Below are positions 16,218 through 24,799 of a DNA stretch of 64,000 nt, piece after piece. This DNA comes from an uncultured Collinsella sp. (lineage in GTDB: Bacteria > Actinomycetota > Coriobacteriia > Coriobacteriales > Coriobacteriaceae), in NCBI GenBank assembly GCA_958445065.1, contig CAUCQW010000013.1, positions 16,521-80,520 of the forward strand, written 5' to 3'. The translations under genes were made by a program, and so were the position numbers. The notes under the pieces are model-generated. The model was not told the DNA's origin, searched no databases, and saw only the letters and a list, made by a program, of their open reading frames with translations. The first letter of the stretch is position 1; each line of letters starts with the position of its first letter.

Positions 16218-17225
16218 ATGCTGTTCGATGTTTGGGGTAGCGATACCCTTATCCACTGGGCCGGCTGGGCCATGGTCTTTATTGGCCTCATCGTGCTCAA
16301 CGAGGTCGGCCGCCGCACCAAGCTGGGCGCGGCAATCATCTTTGGCGTGGCTCCGCTGGCCATGACCATCTATTGCGTCGCCATCGCCGTCGGCGTTTCG
16401 CAGGGTGCCGAGTGGGCGCTCACCAACCCCACTCACGTGTACCAGAACAGCTGGTTCCACTACGCCAAGGTGTACGCGGCGCTGGCCGGTTGCTGGGGCT
16501 TCATTGCCATTAAGTACCAGTGGGGCAAGATCGGCAAGGCGCATTGGTTCCGTGCATGGCCGTTTGTGATCGTCGCCATCAACATCATGATCGCCGTCGT
16601 GTCCGACTTCGAGAGCGCCTATCACTTCTTTGTCCTGGGCCAGTCCACCTGGGTCACCTCCGAGGGTGCCACGCAGCTTGCCGGCTGGAACAACGTGTTC
16701 AACGGCATCGCCGGTCTCATCAACATCTTCTGCATGACCGGCTGGTGGAGCGTCTACGCCTCCGAGGATCAGACCGACATGTTGTGGCCCGACATGACTT
16801 GGGTCTACATCATCGCCTACGATATCTGGAACTTCTGCTACACCTACAACTGCCTGCCCACCCACTCCTGGTTCTGCGGCTTTGCGCTGCTGCTGGCGCC
16901 CACCGTCGCCGCCTTTATCTGGAACAAGGGCGGCTGGATCCAGAACCGCGCCTTTACGCTTGCTATTTGGTGCATGTTTGCCCAGGTGTTCCCGTACTTC
17001 CAGGAGGAGTCCATCTTTGTGACCCACTCCACGCTCGACCCCGGCGCCGCCACCGCGGTCTCGATCGCCGCACTGGTCGCCAACATCGCCGCGATCATCT
17101 ACATCGCCTACCGCGCCAAGAAGCTCGGCCGCAATCCCTACAAGCAGGATGTCTTTGAGGGCACCAGCGATTGGGAGAAGGCTACCGCTCGCCGCGCCAA
17201 GGTGGATTACGCACACGCCGAGTAA
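16218..17225 (+). CDS. DUF5692-family polytopic membrane protein
   Basis: This 335-residue protein has about nine transmembrane segments, starting with IHWAGWAMVFIGLIVLNEVGR. It has unusually many Trp and Tyr residues (WFHYAKVYAALAGCWGF, TWVYIIAYDIWNFCYTYNC, WCMFAQVFPYFQEE). I match it to the uncharacterised DUF5692 family, so the function is unknown. AAAGGAGAGCAGC gives a good ribosome site. It lies directly after the TetR gene, probably in one transcript, and ends at a strong terminator. The TetR-controlled pairing with a redox protein hints at efflux, stress or electron-acceptor use, but this is inference. Confidence 0.75.
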   Translation: MLFDVWGSDTLIHWAGWAMVFIGLIVLNEVGRRTKLGAAIIFGVAPLAMTIYCVAIAVGVSQGAEWALTNPTHVYQNSWFHYAKVYAALAGCWGFIAIKYQWGKIGKAHWFRAWPFVIVAINIMIAVVSDFESAYHFFVLGQSTWVTSEGATQLAGWNNVFNGIAGLINIFCMTGWWSVYASEDQTDMLWPDMTWVYIIAYDIWNFCYTYNCLPTHSWFCGFALLLAPTVAAFIWNKGGWIQNRAFTLAIWCMFAQVFPYFQEESIFVTHSTLDPGAATAVSIAALVANIAAIIYIAYRAKKLGRNPYKQDVFEGTSDWEKATARRAKVDYAHAE

Positions 17226-17293
17226 CGCGCTCGCTGCCGTCCGCATTTGGATGTAGGCGCGTCTCTTTGGCTCCGTAATCTCGCGTTATGCGC

Positions 17294-17335
17294 AGCCCCC
17301 GGAAAGCAATTCGTTTGCTTTCCGGGGGCTTTTTG
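17294..17335 (+). terminator. Strong terminator after the DUF5692 gene
   Basis: AGCCCCCGGAAAGCAA and its exact complement (17294-17309 and 17315-17330) form a 16-bp stem with a TTCGT-type loop, followed by TTTTTGCT. Confidence 0.9.
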
Positions 17336-17467
17336 CTGTCGCGCGTGCATTCATGCACATATTCACAATGTATCGCGCAGATAAAATCGAATTTCCGACT
17401 GCACGCCAGCTCTATGTGACCTTAATTTTGGGTACATTGTTGTCCCGATATTGAGCTTGGGGGATAT

Positions 17468-18955
17468 ATGGAAAATGAGACGAGGGGCCAAGAGGACGCG
17501 GCCCAAGATGCAGCGGCGTGCGCCGAGGCCTTGGAGAGCCTAGACCGGTTTTCGCTGGACGAAGTTGCGTTTGACGAGACAATCGTCGACATGCAGGACG
17601 CGGCGGGCGATGGCATACCGGATACGGGCGACGACGTCGAGGATGCTCGCGATGAAGCCGATGTCGAAAAAGGCGATGACGAGGGCAATGGCCAACCGGA
17701 ACCCAACGCGGGAGATGAGACCTCCCTGCTTGGCGACTTGCCCGTCGACGAATCGCTCACCCGCGAGCTCCCCGGCTTGGGCTCTGCGCCAGTCGTCGAC
17801 GAGACCATCGCCATGGGAGATATTCCCCTGCCGTCCGCTCCCTCGGCACACGAAGCCGAGGTTCGTCATCGTAAGATGTCGCCCAAGCGCCGCAATCTGA
17901 TGGTCGCCGGTGTCGTGGCCGTCGCGCTCGTCGCCGGCGGCGCGGGCTATGCGGCTTGGAACGGATACCAGCAAGAGCAGGCCGCCGTAGTTGCCGCAAA
18001 CGCCCATACCATGATGTCGGTGCAAATTGGCGTACATGCCGCGGGACTCGACTGCTCCACCGGCTCAAAGATCCCCGTGCAGGTGAGTGGCCAGGACTCC
18101 GACGGCTCTTCTGTGAGCGAAACGCTCTACGTTGACGAGCACGGCCGCGGCATCAAACTGCTGCCCGGCGATTACACGCTCTCCATCGCTGCCTCCCCCA
18201 TCGCGGCCGACGGCACCATCTATACCGTCCCGACCACCAAGACGCAGGTCACCGTTAAGAGCGATGGACAGGATTTAAGTGCCCAGGCTGCCTTTAAACT
18301 CAAGGTGCCTTCGGCCGACACGGTAACCGACGACCAGATCGATGCCGCCGCCAAATATGCCGAGGAGGGAGGCGCGAGCTCCGCCGCCACCGCCAAGGTG
18401 CTCCAGCAGGCGGCAACCGCGCGGCGCGACGCCGCCGTCAATGCCCTGAGCGCGCAAAAGGCACAGGCAGCCCGTGATGCCGACGCCCGTCACAAGGCAA
18501 CCGACCTCTACCAGCTCGATATCCCCGTCGAATGGTACGGCAAGGTCGAGACTTGGCAAAATGGCAGCACGCTATGCATCTATCTTGCCGGCGACAGCGA
18601 TACGCCGATTGTGACGCTCGTCGCGGTGCGCGAGGGCGAGAGCTTTACGCCCGATGAGGGCGATACGGTTTTGGGTGCGGCCAATCTAGGCAACGGTTAT
18701 ACCGTCTACGCCAGCGGCCCCGTCTATCCGTACGTGGTGCCCCAGACCATCAACGGGCGCACGCAGAACCCCGTGTCGACCTATCCCATGGACACAGCCA
18801 TTGAGCTTGTCGAGCTTACGACCGGCAACCGCTACACCTACAGCCAGATCAAGAGCGTGCTGGTCGGCAAAGACGGCAAGGCCGACGCTGCCACCAAGCT
18901 CGAATGCGACTACATCGCCCAGATTCTGCTGCCGAGCATCAAGGCCCAGGACTAG
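17468..18955 (+). CDS. Single-pass membrane protein with acidic cytoplasmic N-terminus
   Basis: I do not recognise a named family. The first 130 residues are strongly acidic (Asp/Glu-rich) and probably disordered. A basic HRKMSPKRRN then precedes one transmembrane helix (LMVAGVVAVALVAGGAGYAAW, about 143-163), so the N terminus is inside. Outside, a beta-rich segment (about 185-275) ends in an Ala-rich helical stretch (about 285-345). A final domain (about 350-495) contains WYGKVETWQNGSTLCIYLAG and repeated Thr/Val strands. The start has GGGGGAT upstream. It is a single-gene unit converging on the ATPase gene, and a role in the envelope or signalling is guesswork. Confidence 0.7.
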   Translation: MENETRGQEDAAQDAAACAEALESLDRFSLDEVAFDETIVDMQDAAGDGIPDTGDDVEDARDEADVEKGDDEGNGQPEPNAGDETSLLGDLPVDESLTRELPGLGSAPVVDETIAMGDIPLPSAPSAHEAEVRHRKMSPKRRNLMVAGVVAVALVAGGAGYAAWNGYQQEQAAVVAANAHTMMSVQIGVHAAGLDCSTGSKIPVQVSGQDSDGSSVSETLYVDEHGRGIKLLPGDYTLSIAASPIAADGTIYTVPTTKTQVTVKSDGQDLSAQAAFKLKVPSADTVTDDQIDAAAKYAEEGGASSAATAKVLQQAATARRDAAVNALSAQKAQAARDADARHKATDLYQLDIPVEWYGKVETWQNGSTLCIYLAGDSDTPIVTLVAVREGESFTPDEGDTVLGAANLGNGYTVYASGPVYPYVVPQTINGRTQNPVSTYPMDTAIELVELTTGNRYTYSQIKSVLVGKDGKADAATKLECDYIAQILLPSIKAQD

Positions 18956-18990
18956 CCGGGCGCATCATGGTACTCCCCAACCGTGATGAA

Positions 18991-19012
18991 GGGGCCAGGA
19001 GGTCCTGGCCCC
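18991..19012. terminator. Convergent-gene hairpin
   Basis: GGGGCCAGGA and TCCTGGCCCC form a perfect 10-bp stem with a 2-nt spacer between two convergent genes. No T-run follows on either strand, so it may be an inefficient or factor-assisted terminator. Confidence 0.5.
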
Positions 19013-19028
19013 ACAGATCCGTAGATGA

Positions 19029-20381
19029 TTAGGCAAGGAGCCACTTCCATGCGGGCACAGCGTGTACCACACCGTGTTCACATGGAATATCGGCCTGTTC
19101 ATCCATAGTAACGATTACCGACTCGCCAAGATCAAACTGGGCCATCGAGGCATCGAGGGCTGCAATTTCGCGTTCGCGCGTTTTCTCGCTTGCCATATCC
19201 ACACTCACCTGAGTCAGGCTATAAGCCTGCATGAGAAGTGCATCCCCAGCCACAAAGTCAACCTCATGGCTTTTATTCTTCTCCTTGACCAGTAGGCGGC
19301 AGACCGAACCGACCCGCACCGCAGGAGTCCTTCTTCTGAGCGCATTGAACACCGCAGTCTCGAGCCTCTGGCCCTGGTCCAATGCCGATGCGGGAGAGAA
19401 TGCTCCAAACATCGCAGGATCGACAGCGTAGACTTTAGACGCAGACCGCGTATTATTTGCAAGTGAACGCGTAAACTCCGGCACAGAAAACAGCAGGTAG
19501 GCGTCCTCGTAATACTCAAGTAAGTCGCTGAGCGAATTACGACTGACGGGTATCTGCCTGCTCTTGAACTCGTTGTACACCTTGTTCACCGACAGCTCTC
19601 GTCCCGAAGATGCCATACACCGCGTCAGAAACAGTGAGGCCAAACGAGGGCTCTTGACGTCGTAACGCTCCACAACGTCCATAGCGACCGTTCGCGACGC
19701 ATATTCCTGTAGCAGCTGAATCGCGTCTGCGGGCGTCTGCTCAAGTGTCGCGATGAATCCCCCTCGCTCGAGATATCCGACCAGATGGTGTCGGAGCAAC
19801 GCTGCAGCGCTTGAGGAGAAGGGCGCGTTCGACTCAGGAACGCTCCCCGTCTTATATCGGACGTATTCCGAAAAACTCAACGGAAAAAGCTCTCGCACAA
19901 GAGAACGGCCCCTGAACTCGCTCTTAAGTTCTGAGGACAGCATCTTAGAAGAAGATCCCGTCACGTAAACGGTCGCCTTCTCCGTATCGACCACGCGTCG
20001 CAGAAACGCACCCCATTCGGGTATTTCCTGGATCTCGTCAAAGAAAAGGTAGGCGCCCTCGCCTCGAGCAGCAGGATATAGTGCATAGAATGTATCGAGC
20101 ACGTCCGCTAGTAGCGATGGCTCATACGGACGCAAGCGCTCATCCTCAAAATTGAAATATAGCATCCGGTCAAGCTCGACGCCTTGGCCCTGAAGCCGCC
20201 GTATCTCCTGATACAGGCGATACGTCTTTCCACAACGACGGGCGCCCACAATCACATATACGATGTTGTCGCGCTTTGGCTCCTGCGGGTTGCCCAGATC
20301 AAGGTCGCGCTCAAAGACCTGCGGAATCCCCTGTTGCTCAAAGTCCTTTATTTTTTGAGCCACCAAGTCGTTGAATGCCAT
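19029..20381 (-). CDS. AAA_14 / DUF4143 family ATPase
   Basis: This 450-residue protein has the two-part build of the AAA_14-DUF4143 family. The N-terminal P-loop ATPase has Walker A GARRCGKT (about 47-54), Walker B YLFFDEIQEIPEW and the sensor TGSSSKML. A C-terminal DUF4143 region contains YLERGGFIATL and a nuclease-like Glu/Asp/Lys cluster (KNKSHEVDFVAGDALL). These proteins are widespread and often horizontally acquired; their role is unclear, with DNA or defence functions suggested. GGAGAATT precedes the start. The promoter has three copies of a repeated element, so expression is probably tightly controlled. Confidence 0.85.
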   Translation of the reverse strand: MAFNDLVAQKIKDFEQQGIPQVFERDLDLGNPQEPKRDNIVYVIVGARRCGKTYRLYQEIRRLQGQGVELDRMLYFNFEDERLRPYEPSLLADVLDTFYALYPAARGEGAYLFFDEIQEIPEWGAFLRRVVDTEKATVYVTGSSSKMLSSELKSEFRGRSLVRELFPLSFSEYVRYKTGSVPESNAPFSSSAAALLRHHLVGYLERGGFIATLEQTPADAIQLLQEYASRTVAMDVVERYDVKSPRLASLFLTRCMASSGRELSVNKVYNEFKSRQIPVSRNSLSDLLEYYEDAYLLFSVPEFTRSLANNTRSASKVYAVDPAMFGAFSPASALDQGQRLETAVFNALRRRTPAVRVGSVCRLLVKEKNKSHEVDFVAGDALLMQAYSLTQVSVDMASEKTREREIAALDASMAQFDLGESVIVTMDEQADIPCEHGVVHAVPAWKWLLA

Positions 20382-20389
20382 AATTCTCC

Positions 20390-20478
20390 AATCTTGCTCT
20401 CCTGCTAATCAAGATTATAACGATTCTTGATTAGCAGGAGAGCAAGATTATGCGTATCTTGATTAATGGATAAGCAAG
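20390..20478 (-). promoter_or_regulatory. Promoter of the DUF4143 ATPase gene with a 25-bp palindrome and a third copy
   Basis: A perfect 25-bp inverted repeat (20390-20414 and 20425-20449) has a 10-nt centre. Read on the minus strand, that centre creates a consensus TATAAT. A third, diverged copy in direct orientation lies at 20457-20478, with CATAAT at the equivalent position. The shared core is CTTGCT-n2-CC-n2-TAATCAAGA. The inner arm ends right at the ribosome site, so both protein binding and RNA folding could affect expression. Confidence 0.65.
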
Positions 20479-20588
20479 TTTTCTATTAGTGGCCCCTCCC
20501 GGAGGATATCGAGCGGCCGAGGGGGCAGGCATGAACGCCTCTAGCCGAAAACAAAGTAGCTAAAAAAGCCCCGTCCCAAATCAGCTAC

Positions 20589-20756
20589 TTAACGCCAGGG
20601 GTCGGCTTCGAAGAGGGGCTCGCGCTCGGGGCGACGATCGCTATAAGGATCGTAGCCGTCGTCATCCTCGTTCTCGGCACGAATGTAGGGATCGGTGGGC
20701 TTTTTCGTCTCCCTCTTCTCGCGCAGGGGCTGCTTGCACTCGTCCTTGCTATCCAT
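20589..20756 (-). CDS. Small charged protein of unknown function
   Basis: This 55-residue protein is highly charged (MDSKDECKQPLREKRETKK, later RAENEDDDGYDPYSDRRPER) and has no membrane segment or recognised domain. The start at 20756 is chosen because GGAAAGG lies about 10 nt upstream; an in-frame extension upstream has no ribosome site. It stands alone between the ATPase promoter and the PTS terminator. It is probably real because of its biased composition and ribosome site, but no function can be given. Confidence 0.5.
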   Translation of the reverse strand: MDSKDECKQPLREKRETKKPTDPYIRAENEDDDGYDPYSDRRPEREPLFEADPWR

Positions 20757-20926
20757 GGCATGCACCTTTCCGTGTGGCTTGAATTCCATTCTTACACTAT
20801 GACTGATTACGGCCATCGTAATGCATGGATACCGCGGGATGCGGTATCCAGAGCGCACACGTGCTTACGAATCGTCTACGCGTATCGGCGCAGACAGTGT
20901 ATACATTGCTTTAAACCCAACGCAAG

Positions 20927-20961
20927 CCCGCCCGAGCGCACCTTAGGCACACTCGGGCGGG
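20927..20961 (-). terminator. Terminator of the aldolase-PTS operon
   Basis: CCCGCCCGAG and CTCGGGCGGG (20927-20936 and 20952-20961) form a 10-bp stem 28 nt after the EIID stop. The T-tract on the minus strand is weak. Confidence 0.7.
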
Positions 20962-20988
20962 TAAACATCGTCTTGAAACTTGCAGCAA

Positions 20989-21849
20989 CTAGCAAATCCC
21001 CGTCAGGCCAAGCACCAGGCCAATGATCATGGTGCCGATAATGATCCAGTTCACGTTGGTGTTCTTCTTGAGCAGCTTGAAACAACCCAGGGTGTACAGC
21101 AGCGGAATCAGGCCGATGAAGATCGTATCGAGATACGTCTGGATCATGACCGGATCGCCCTCGGGCATCGGAATTGAGATCGCGCAGTTGAACTTAACGA
21201 ACGAGGCAGCCATGGCGCCGATCATCAGCAGGCCGAGCGTGCTTGAGAGTTTGGTTACAATACCCATCAAGCCGCTCTCGTAGATCTTGGTGATGAAGCT
21301 CGAACCGACGCGATACCCAAGAACCGTCAGCACCCAACGCGTAATCCACGACGGAATGTTGTAAATGAGCAGAAACGCGATCGGACCCAGAAGCGATCCG
21401 TTCTGAGAGCACAGCGCCATACCGACCGAGGCCGCGATAACACGGATAACGCCCCAGAAGATTGCATCGCCGATGCCCGACATGGGACCCATGAGCGAAG
21501 CTTTGACCGAGTCGATCGAATGCGTATCGAAATCAGGCTCGGCCGCGTTCTCCTTCTCCATCGAGGCAACAAGGCCCATGCAGAACGTACCGACATTTGA
21601 CGTGATGTTATACCAGGTCGAATGGCGTACCAGGGCATCGCGACGCTGTTCTTTATCCGGGTAGAAACGCTCGATGGCAGGCCAGATGGACCACATGAAG
21701 CCTGAAGCGCCTCCGCGAGCGCCGCCGCCGTAATGGGCAAAGACGTTGAACGAGTGGAAGAAGATGCCGCGCAGCATCTTACGGTCTTCAGCGGAAAGAT
21801 CCTTAGTGGAGATGCTGATCTTCTCGCTTGCGGTATCGGTGGTACTCAT
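20989..21849 (-). CDS. PTS mannose-type EIID (second system)
   Basis: This 286-residue EIID subunit has the family features LRGIFFHSFNVFAHYGGGA near the N terminus, DSVKASLMGPMSGIGDAIFW and GYRVGSSFITKIYESG, followed by hydrophobic helices. Its start codon overlaps the EIIC stop as ATGA. The protein itself looks intact. With its partner EIIC frameshifted, the permease may be inactive in this strain. It is the last gene of the aldolase-IIA-IIB-IIC-IID operon and is followed by a terminator. Sequence differs clearly from the EIID at 8.7 kb, so this is a distinct transporter. Confidence 0.9.
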   Translation of the reverse strand: MSTTDTASEKISISTKDLSAEDRKMLRGIFFHSFNVFAHYGGGARGGASGFMWSIWPAIERFYPDKEQRRDALVRHSTWYNITSNVGTFCMGLVASMEKENAAEPDFDTHSIDSVKASLMGPMSGIGDAIFWGVIRVIAASVGMALCSQNGSLLGPIAFLLIYNIPSWITRWVLTVLGYRVGSSFITKIYESGLMGIVTKLSSTLGLLMIGAMAASFVKFNCAISIPMPEGDPVMIQTYLDTIFIGLIPLLYTLGCFKLLKKNTNVNWIIIGTMIIGLVLGLTGIC

Positions 21850-22672
21850 GCGAAGAAATCCTCCTCTTCGAGCTCGGCGACGGACTGGGCACCAGCTGCG
21901 ACGCCCGATTCGCGCAAGGCCTTAATCTGGTTGCGCAGGTCGAGATTTTCAAGGTCACGCAGGGCCGTAACGACCAAGATCACTGCACCGACGGCGGCAA
22001 TTGCGACCATGGGCATGTTGAGATATTGGAAGAGCACGAAGCCGAGCAGGAAATAAATTGCAATCTTGTTATCCCAGAGCATGCGCAGAAGTAGCGCCAT
22101 GCCCACGGCGGGAAGCAGGCCGGATGCAGCATTGAACCCGTTCAGGACCGCCTGCGGCACCATATTCATAAGCTGCGATGCCGGCTCGGCACCGACCCAC
22201 ACCGCCAAAAACGTCGGGATGGCGAATAGACCGTTCATGACTACGGCGCCGCCAAAATGGCAGATGAAGAGCTTCTTACTGTCACCCGAGTTCGCGGCCC
22301 AATCAATAACAGGAGCCCAGAAAGACATGAGCACGTTGAGAACGAGCGAGTAGATGATGTTCGCAAAATAGCCGCAGCCACCGCGAGCGGAATCGCTACG
22401 CCCTGCTCCATGCCAGACACGACCACGAAGCACACAGCGAGCACCGTTCCTGCCACCGTATCAGCCGAAGTCGCACCGCCCACGTTGACGCTTCCGATGA
22501 AAATAGCCTGGAGCGCAGCACCGATGATAATGCCTGCGGTAACATCGCCAAAGATAATGCCCGCCACAAGACCCACGCCCAGGGGCTGGTCAATCATGGG
22601 CTGTCCAAACGCCCATTGGACGAAATAGCAGATAAAAGCTGCCAAATATGCCAAGAGCGCAGTCGTCAGCAT
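21846..22672 (-). pseudogene. PTS mannose-type EIIC, interrupted by a frameshift
   Basis: The EIIC subunit is split over two frames. The first part (from 22672, good GGAGGGATTGAT ribosome site) reads MLTTALLAYLAAFICYF ... GVAIPLAVAAA, including the EIIC hallmark AALQAIFIGSVNVGGATSAD. The frame then needs one extra base near 22369-22372 to continue as YFANIIYSLVLNVLMSFWAP and on to the normal C terminus. Restoring one base gives a protein of about 275 residues, normal for EIIC. It may be a recent inactivating mutation, phase variation or a sequencing error; flanking EIIB and EIID are intact. Confidence 0.85.
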
Positions 22673-22684
22673 ATCAATCCCTCC

Positions 22685-23182
22685 TTAGAGCTTTGCCAGC
22701 AGGTCGGAAACCTTGACCTTACCGTCTGTAACGCCGACCTGATGAAACACCGGCAGATCTTGCTCACACAGCTCGCGCGCTGCAGCCACCTCGTCTGGAT
22801 TGAGCGTTACACCCGTTGTCAGCAGCACCTTGGCTGCATCGTCGCTTCGATCGAAGCGGCCGACATTCGCAACGTTCACGCTGCCGATCCTACCGGGAGC
22901 CCCTTTCACTAGTTTGAGTGCATCGGCGATGTTCCCAGTAAGGGCGAAGATGCGCATCTCGCCCGCACGCGGATCGTTAGCAATCTTGATAGCGTCGTCT
23001 ATTGTACGGATGAGAAGCTTCTGCCCACTCGGGCAAGCCATCTTGAGCGTCGACGACTGGGTTTCATTTTGGGCCGCAGCGTCATTCGCGACTAAAATAC
23101 CCTTGGTGCTCAGCTCCTTTCCCCACATGAGCGTGACCTGTCCGTGAACCAGGCGGTCATCCACTCGCAGCTGAACGATCAT
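22685..23182 (-). CDS. PTS mannose-type EIIB (second system)
   Basis: This 165-residue cytoplasmic EIIB starts MIVQLRVDDRLVHGQVTLMW. The His in RLVHGQV is the residue that takes phosphate from EIIA and passes it to the sugar. Length and the ending KVSDLLAKL fit the family. It lies 47 nt after EIIA and 12 nt before EIIC. Separate EIIA and EIIB genes distinguish this system from the EIIAB fusion at 10.5 kb and are typical of sorbose, N-acetylgalactosamine or fructoselysine-type members. Confidence 0.92.
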   Translation of the reverse strand: MIVQLRVDDRLVHGQVTLMWGKELSTKGILVANDAAAQNETQSSTLKMACPSGQKLLIRTIDDAIKIANDPRAGEMRIFALTGNIADALKLVKGAPGRIGSVNVANVGRFDRSDDAAKVLLTTGVTLNPDEVAAARELCEQDLPVFHQVGVTDGKVKVSDLLAKL

Positions 23183-23229
23183 TTCGTTCTCCTTTCGTCT
23201 TCGCTCCGCCCGCCAAAGCGGACCACTTC

Positions 23230-23652
23230 CTATCCAAAGAAATCGTCATCGGTATCTGTCGCCCCGCCTGCCCGCAGGACCACACGCCGCATGGAGGTCG
23301 ATGCCTGCGCGATTACGCTGTCGATATACTCGGGCGTGAACGCCTCGCCCGTAATCAGGCATTCGAGAATTAACGCGATGTTGAAACCGGTCACATGTAC
23401 GATGCCGTGCTTTTCCGGCTGCATGGCCGTAACCATGTTGCAGACGCTCCCGCCCAAAAGATCGGTAACGATCAACGCATCGTCCTCTGGCCTCACGCCA
23501 TCGATAAACTCTGCGATCTGCTCATTGGGATCCGATTCGTCCACATAGCAATCAACGACGGTTATGGCGCTATCATCATGAAGCAGCACCTCAGCCACAC
23601 TTTTGACGCCACTTGCTAGGCGTCCGTGGGTTGCAACTAAAATTTTCTTCAT
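23230..23652 (-). CDS. PTS mannose-type EIIA (second system)
   Basis: This 140-residue EIIA begins MKKILVATHGRLASGVKSV, where the His of ATHGRLA is the phosphorylation site. VTDLLGGSVCNMV is the conserved second motif. AAGGGG about 8 nt upstream supports the Met at 23652; extra codons upstream have no ribosome site. It follows the aldolase gene by 10 nt, so both are co-transcribed. The cytoplasmic protein takes phosphate from HPr. Confidence 0.9.
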   Translation of the reverse strand: MKKILVATHGRLASGVKSVAEVLLHDDSAITVVDCYVDESDPNEQIAEFIDGVRPEDDALIVTDLLGGSVCNMVTAMQPEKHGIVHVTGFNIALILECLITGEAFTPEYIDSVIAQASTSMRRVVLRAGGATDTDDDFFG

Positions 23653-23662
23653 AGCACACCCC

Positions 23663-24550
23663 TTAAGCCAAAGGAGCCGCGCCATTGGCGAATACTCGCA
23701 CGACATGCTCGAATGTGCTGCGCAGGCTCTCGAACGCGACTGCCGTCATATCGTGCCAATAGATCGGAGCATCCGGATGTCCCTCAGTCTTTTCATCAAC
23801 CATGGCGCGCACGGCATCGCCGGCATATTTAACGCCATACGTGTAGTAGTTAATCTTGCGGATGCCGGCATTGATGGCACGAGCGTAATCCTCGTCGGAA
23901 ACACCGGAGCCACCGTGCATGACAAGTGGCACGTTCACACAGCTGCGAATGTCGGTCAGAACGTCAATGTTCAAATGGGGCTCGCCCTTATACAGGCCGT
24001 GCACCGTTCCGAACGAGCAGGCCAGGATATCGAGCCCCGTGGACTCAACGAAGTCACGCGCCTGGTCAGGATCGGTATAGATGGCGCCCGCCTCTTCCGC
24101 CGTGGACCCAGCATCAGGATCGCCACCCTCACGCGACCCCATAGAACCAAGTTCGCACTCAAGGCCTGCACCAAAGTCGGCGCACATCTGGGCAGCGTAC
24201 TGGGAAAGCTCAACATTACGTTCGTAGGAAAGTGCAGAACCGTCGAACATGACGCCCGTGAAACCGAGCTCCAACGCACGACGAGCATAGGATAGATTCT
24301 CACAATGATCCAGATTCAGGCAGATATGCGCACTCGAGCGCTCAGCCAGTGCTGTAACCAGCGGAGCCACCACGTCAATCGGCACCAGCGACTCGTGAAC
24401 CTCGGCATGCTGGATGATAATCGGATAACCTGTTTCCTCCGCCACGTCCACAGCGGCGCGGACGGCCTCAAGACTCGCGGAATTTACTGCAGCGACCGCC
24501 ATATTGTTCTGTTCGGCGATGTTGCAGATATCTCTCATACTGACGAGCAT
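23663..24550 (-). CDS. Class II ketose-bisphosphate aldolase (GatY/KbaY-like)
   Basis: This 295-residue enzyme belongs to the zinc-dependent class II aldolases that split fructose- or tagatose-bisphosphate (or a related sugar phosphate) into dihydroxyacetone phosphate and an aldehyde. Metal and active-site motifs are visible: NLDHCENL, GLECELGSMG, SFGTVHGLYKGEP and VMHGGSGVSDED. AAGGAGAACAG precedes the Met at 24550. It opens an operon with four PTS subunits and is divergent from a DeoR regulator. The imported sugar phosphate is therefore probably converted to the substrate of this enzyme. No kinase or isomerase is present here, so those steps must be encoded elsewhere. Confidence 0.88.
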   Translation of the reverse strand: MLVSMRDICNIAEQNNMAVAAVNSASLEAVRAAVDVAEETGYPIIIQHAEVHESLVPIDVVAPLVTALAERSSAHICLNLDHCENLSYARRALELGFTGVMFDGSALSYERNVELSQYAAQMCADFGAGLECELGSMGSREGGDPDAGSTAEEAGAIYTDPDQARDFVESTGLDILACSFGTVHGLYKGEPHLNIDVLTDIRSCVNVPLVMHGGSGVSDEDYARAINAGIRKINYYTYGVKYAGDAVRAMVDEKTEGHPDAPIYWHDMTAVAFESLRSTFEHVVRVFANGAAPLA

Positions 24551-24627
24551 CTGTTCTCCTTTCCTCAGGCAGACCATCGCTGTTTGGCTTTCTCCAAACG
24601 CAACATTTTGCGAGTTCATTATATTGC

Positions 24628-24732
24628 GTTTTGTTTTGCTTTGTTTCGGAATTGACGTCTGCTACCGCGAACGGTCGAAAACCTGCCCCGAACGTTCGAT
24701 ATGTTTTGTTTAGAGTTGTTTTATTTCATTTC
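24628..24732. promoter_or_regulatory. Putative DeoR operators between aldolase and deoR genes
   Basis: Two T-rich stretches with a T-run every 5 nt (about 24628-24646 and 24703-24732) resemble the TTTC/TTTG repeats bound by AgaR-like DeoR regulators. Between them CGAACGGTCG (24668-24677) and CGAACGTTCG (24689-24698) form a 21-bp-spaced direct repeat. On the minus strand TATAAT (about 24619-24624) is a likely -10 for the aldolase operon. Confidence 0.5.
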
Positions 24733-24799
24733 AGGAATTGTTGTTCTGGTAAAACTGAAGGTAACAAGCCTTGTCCCACAACAAGCCCTGGGAGTTCTT

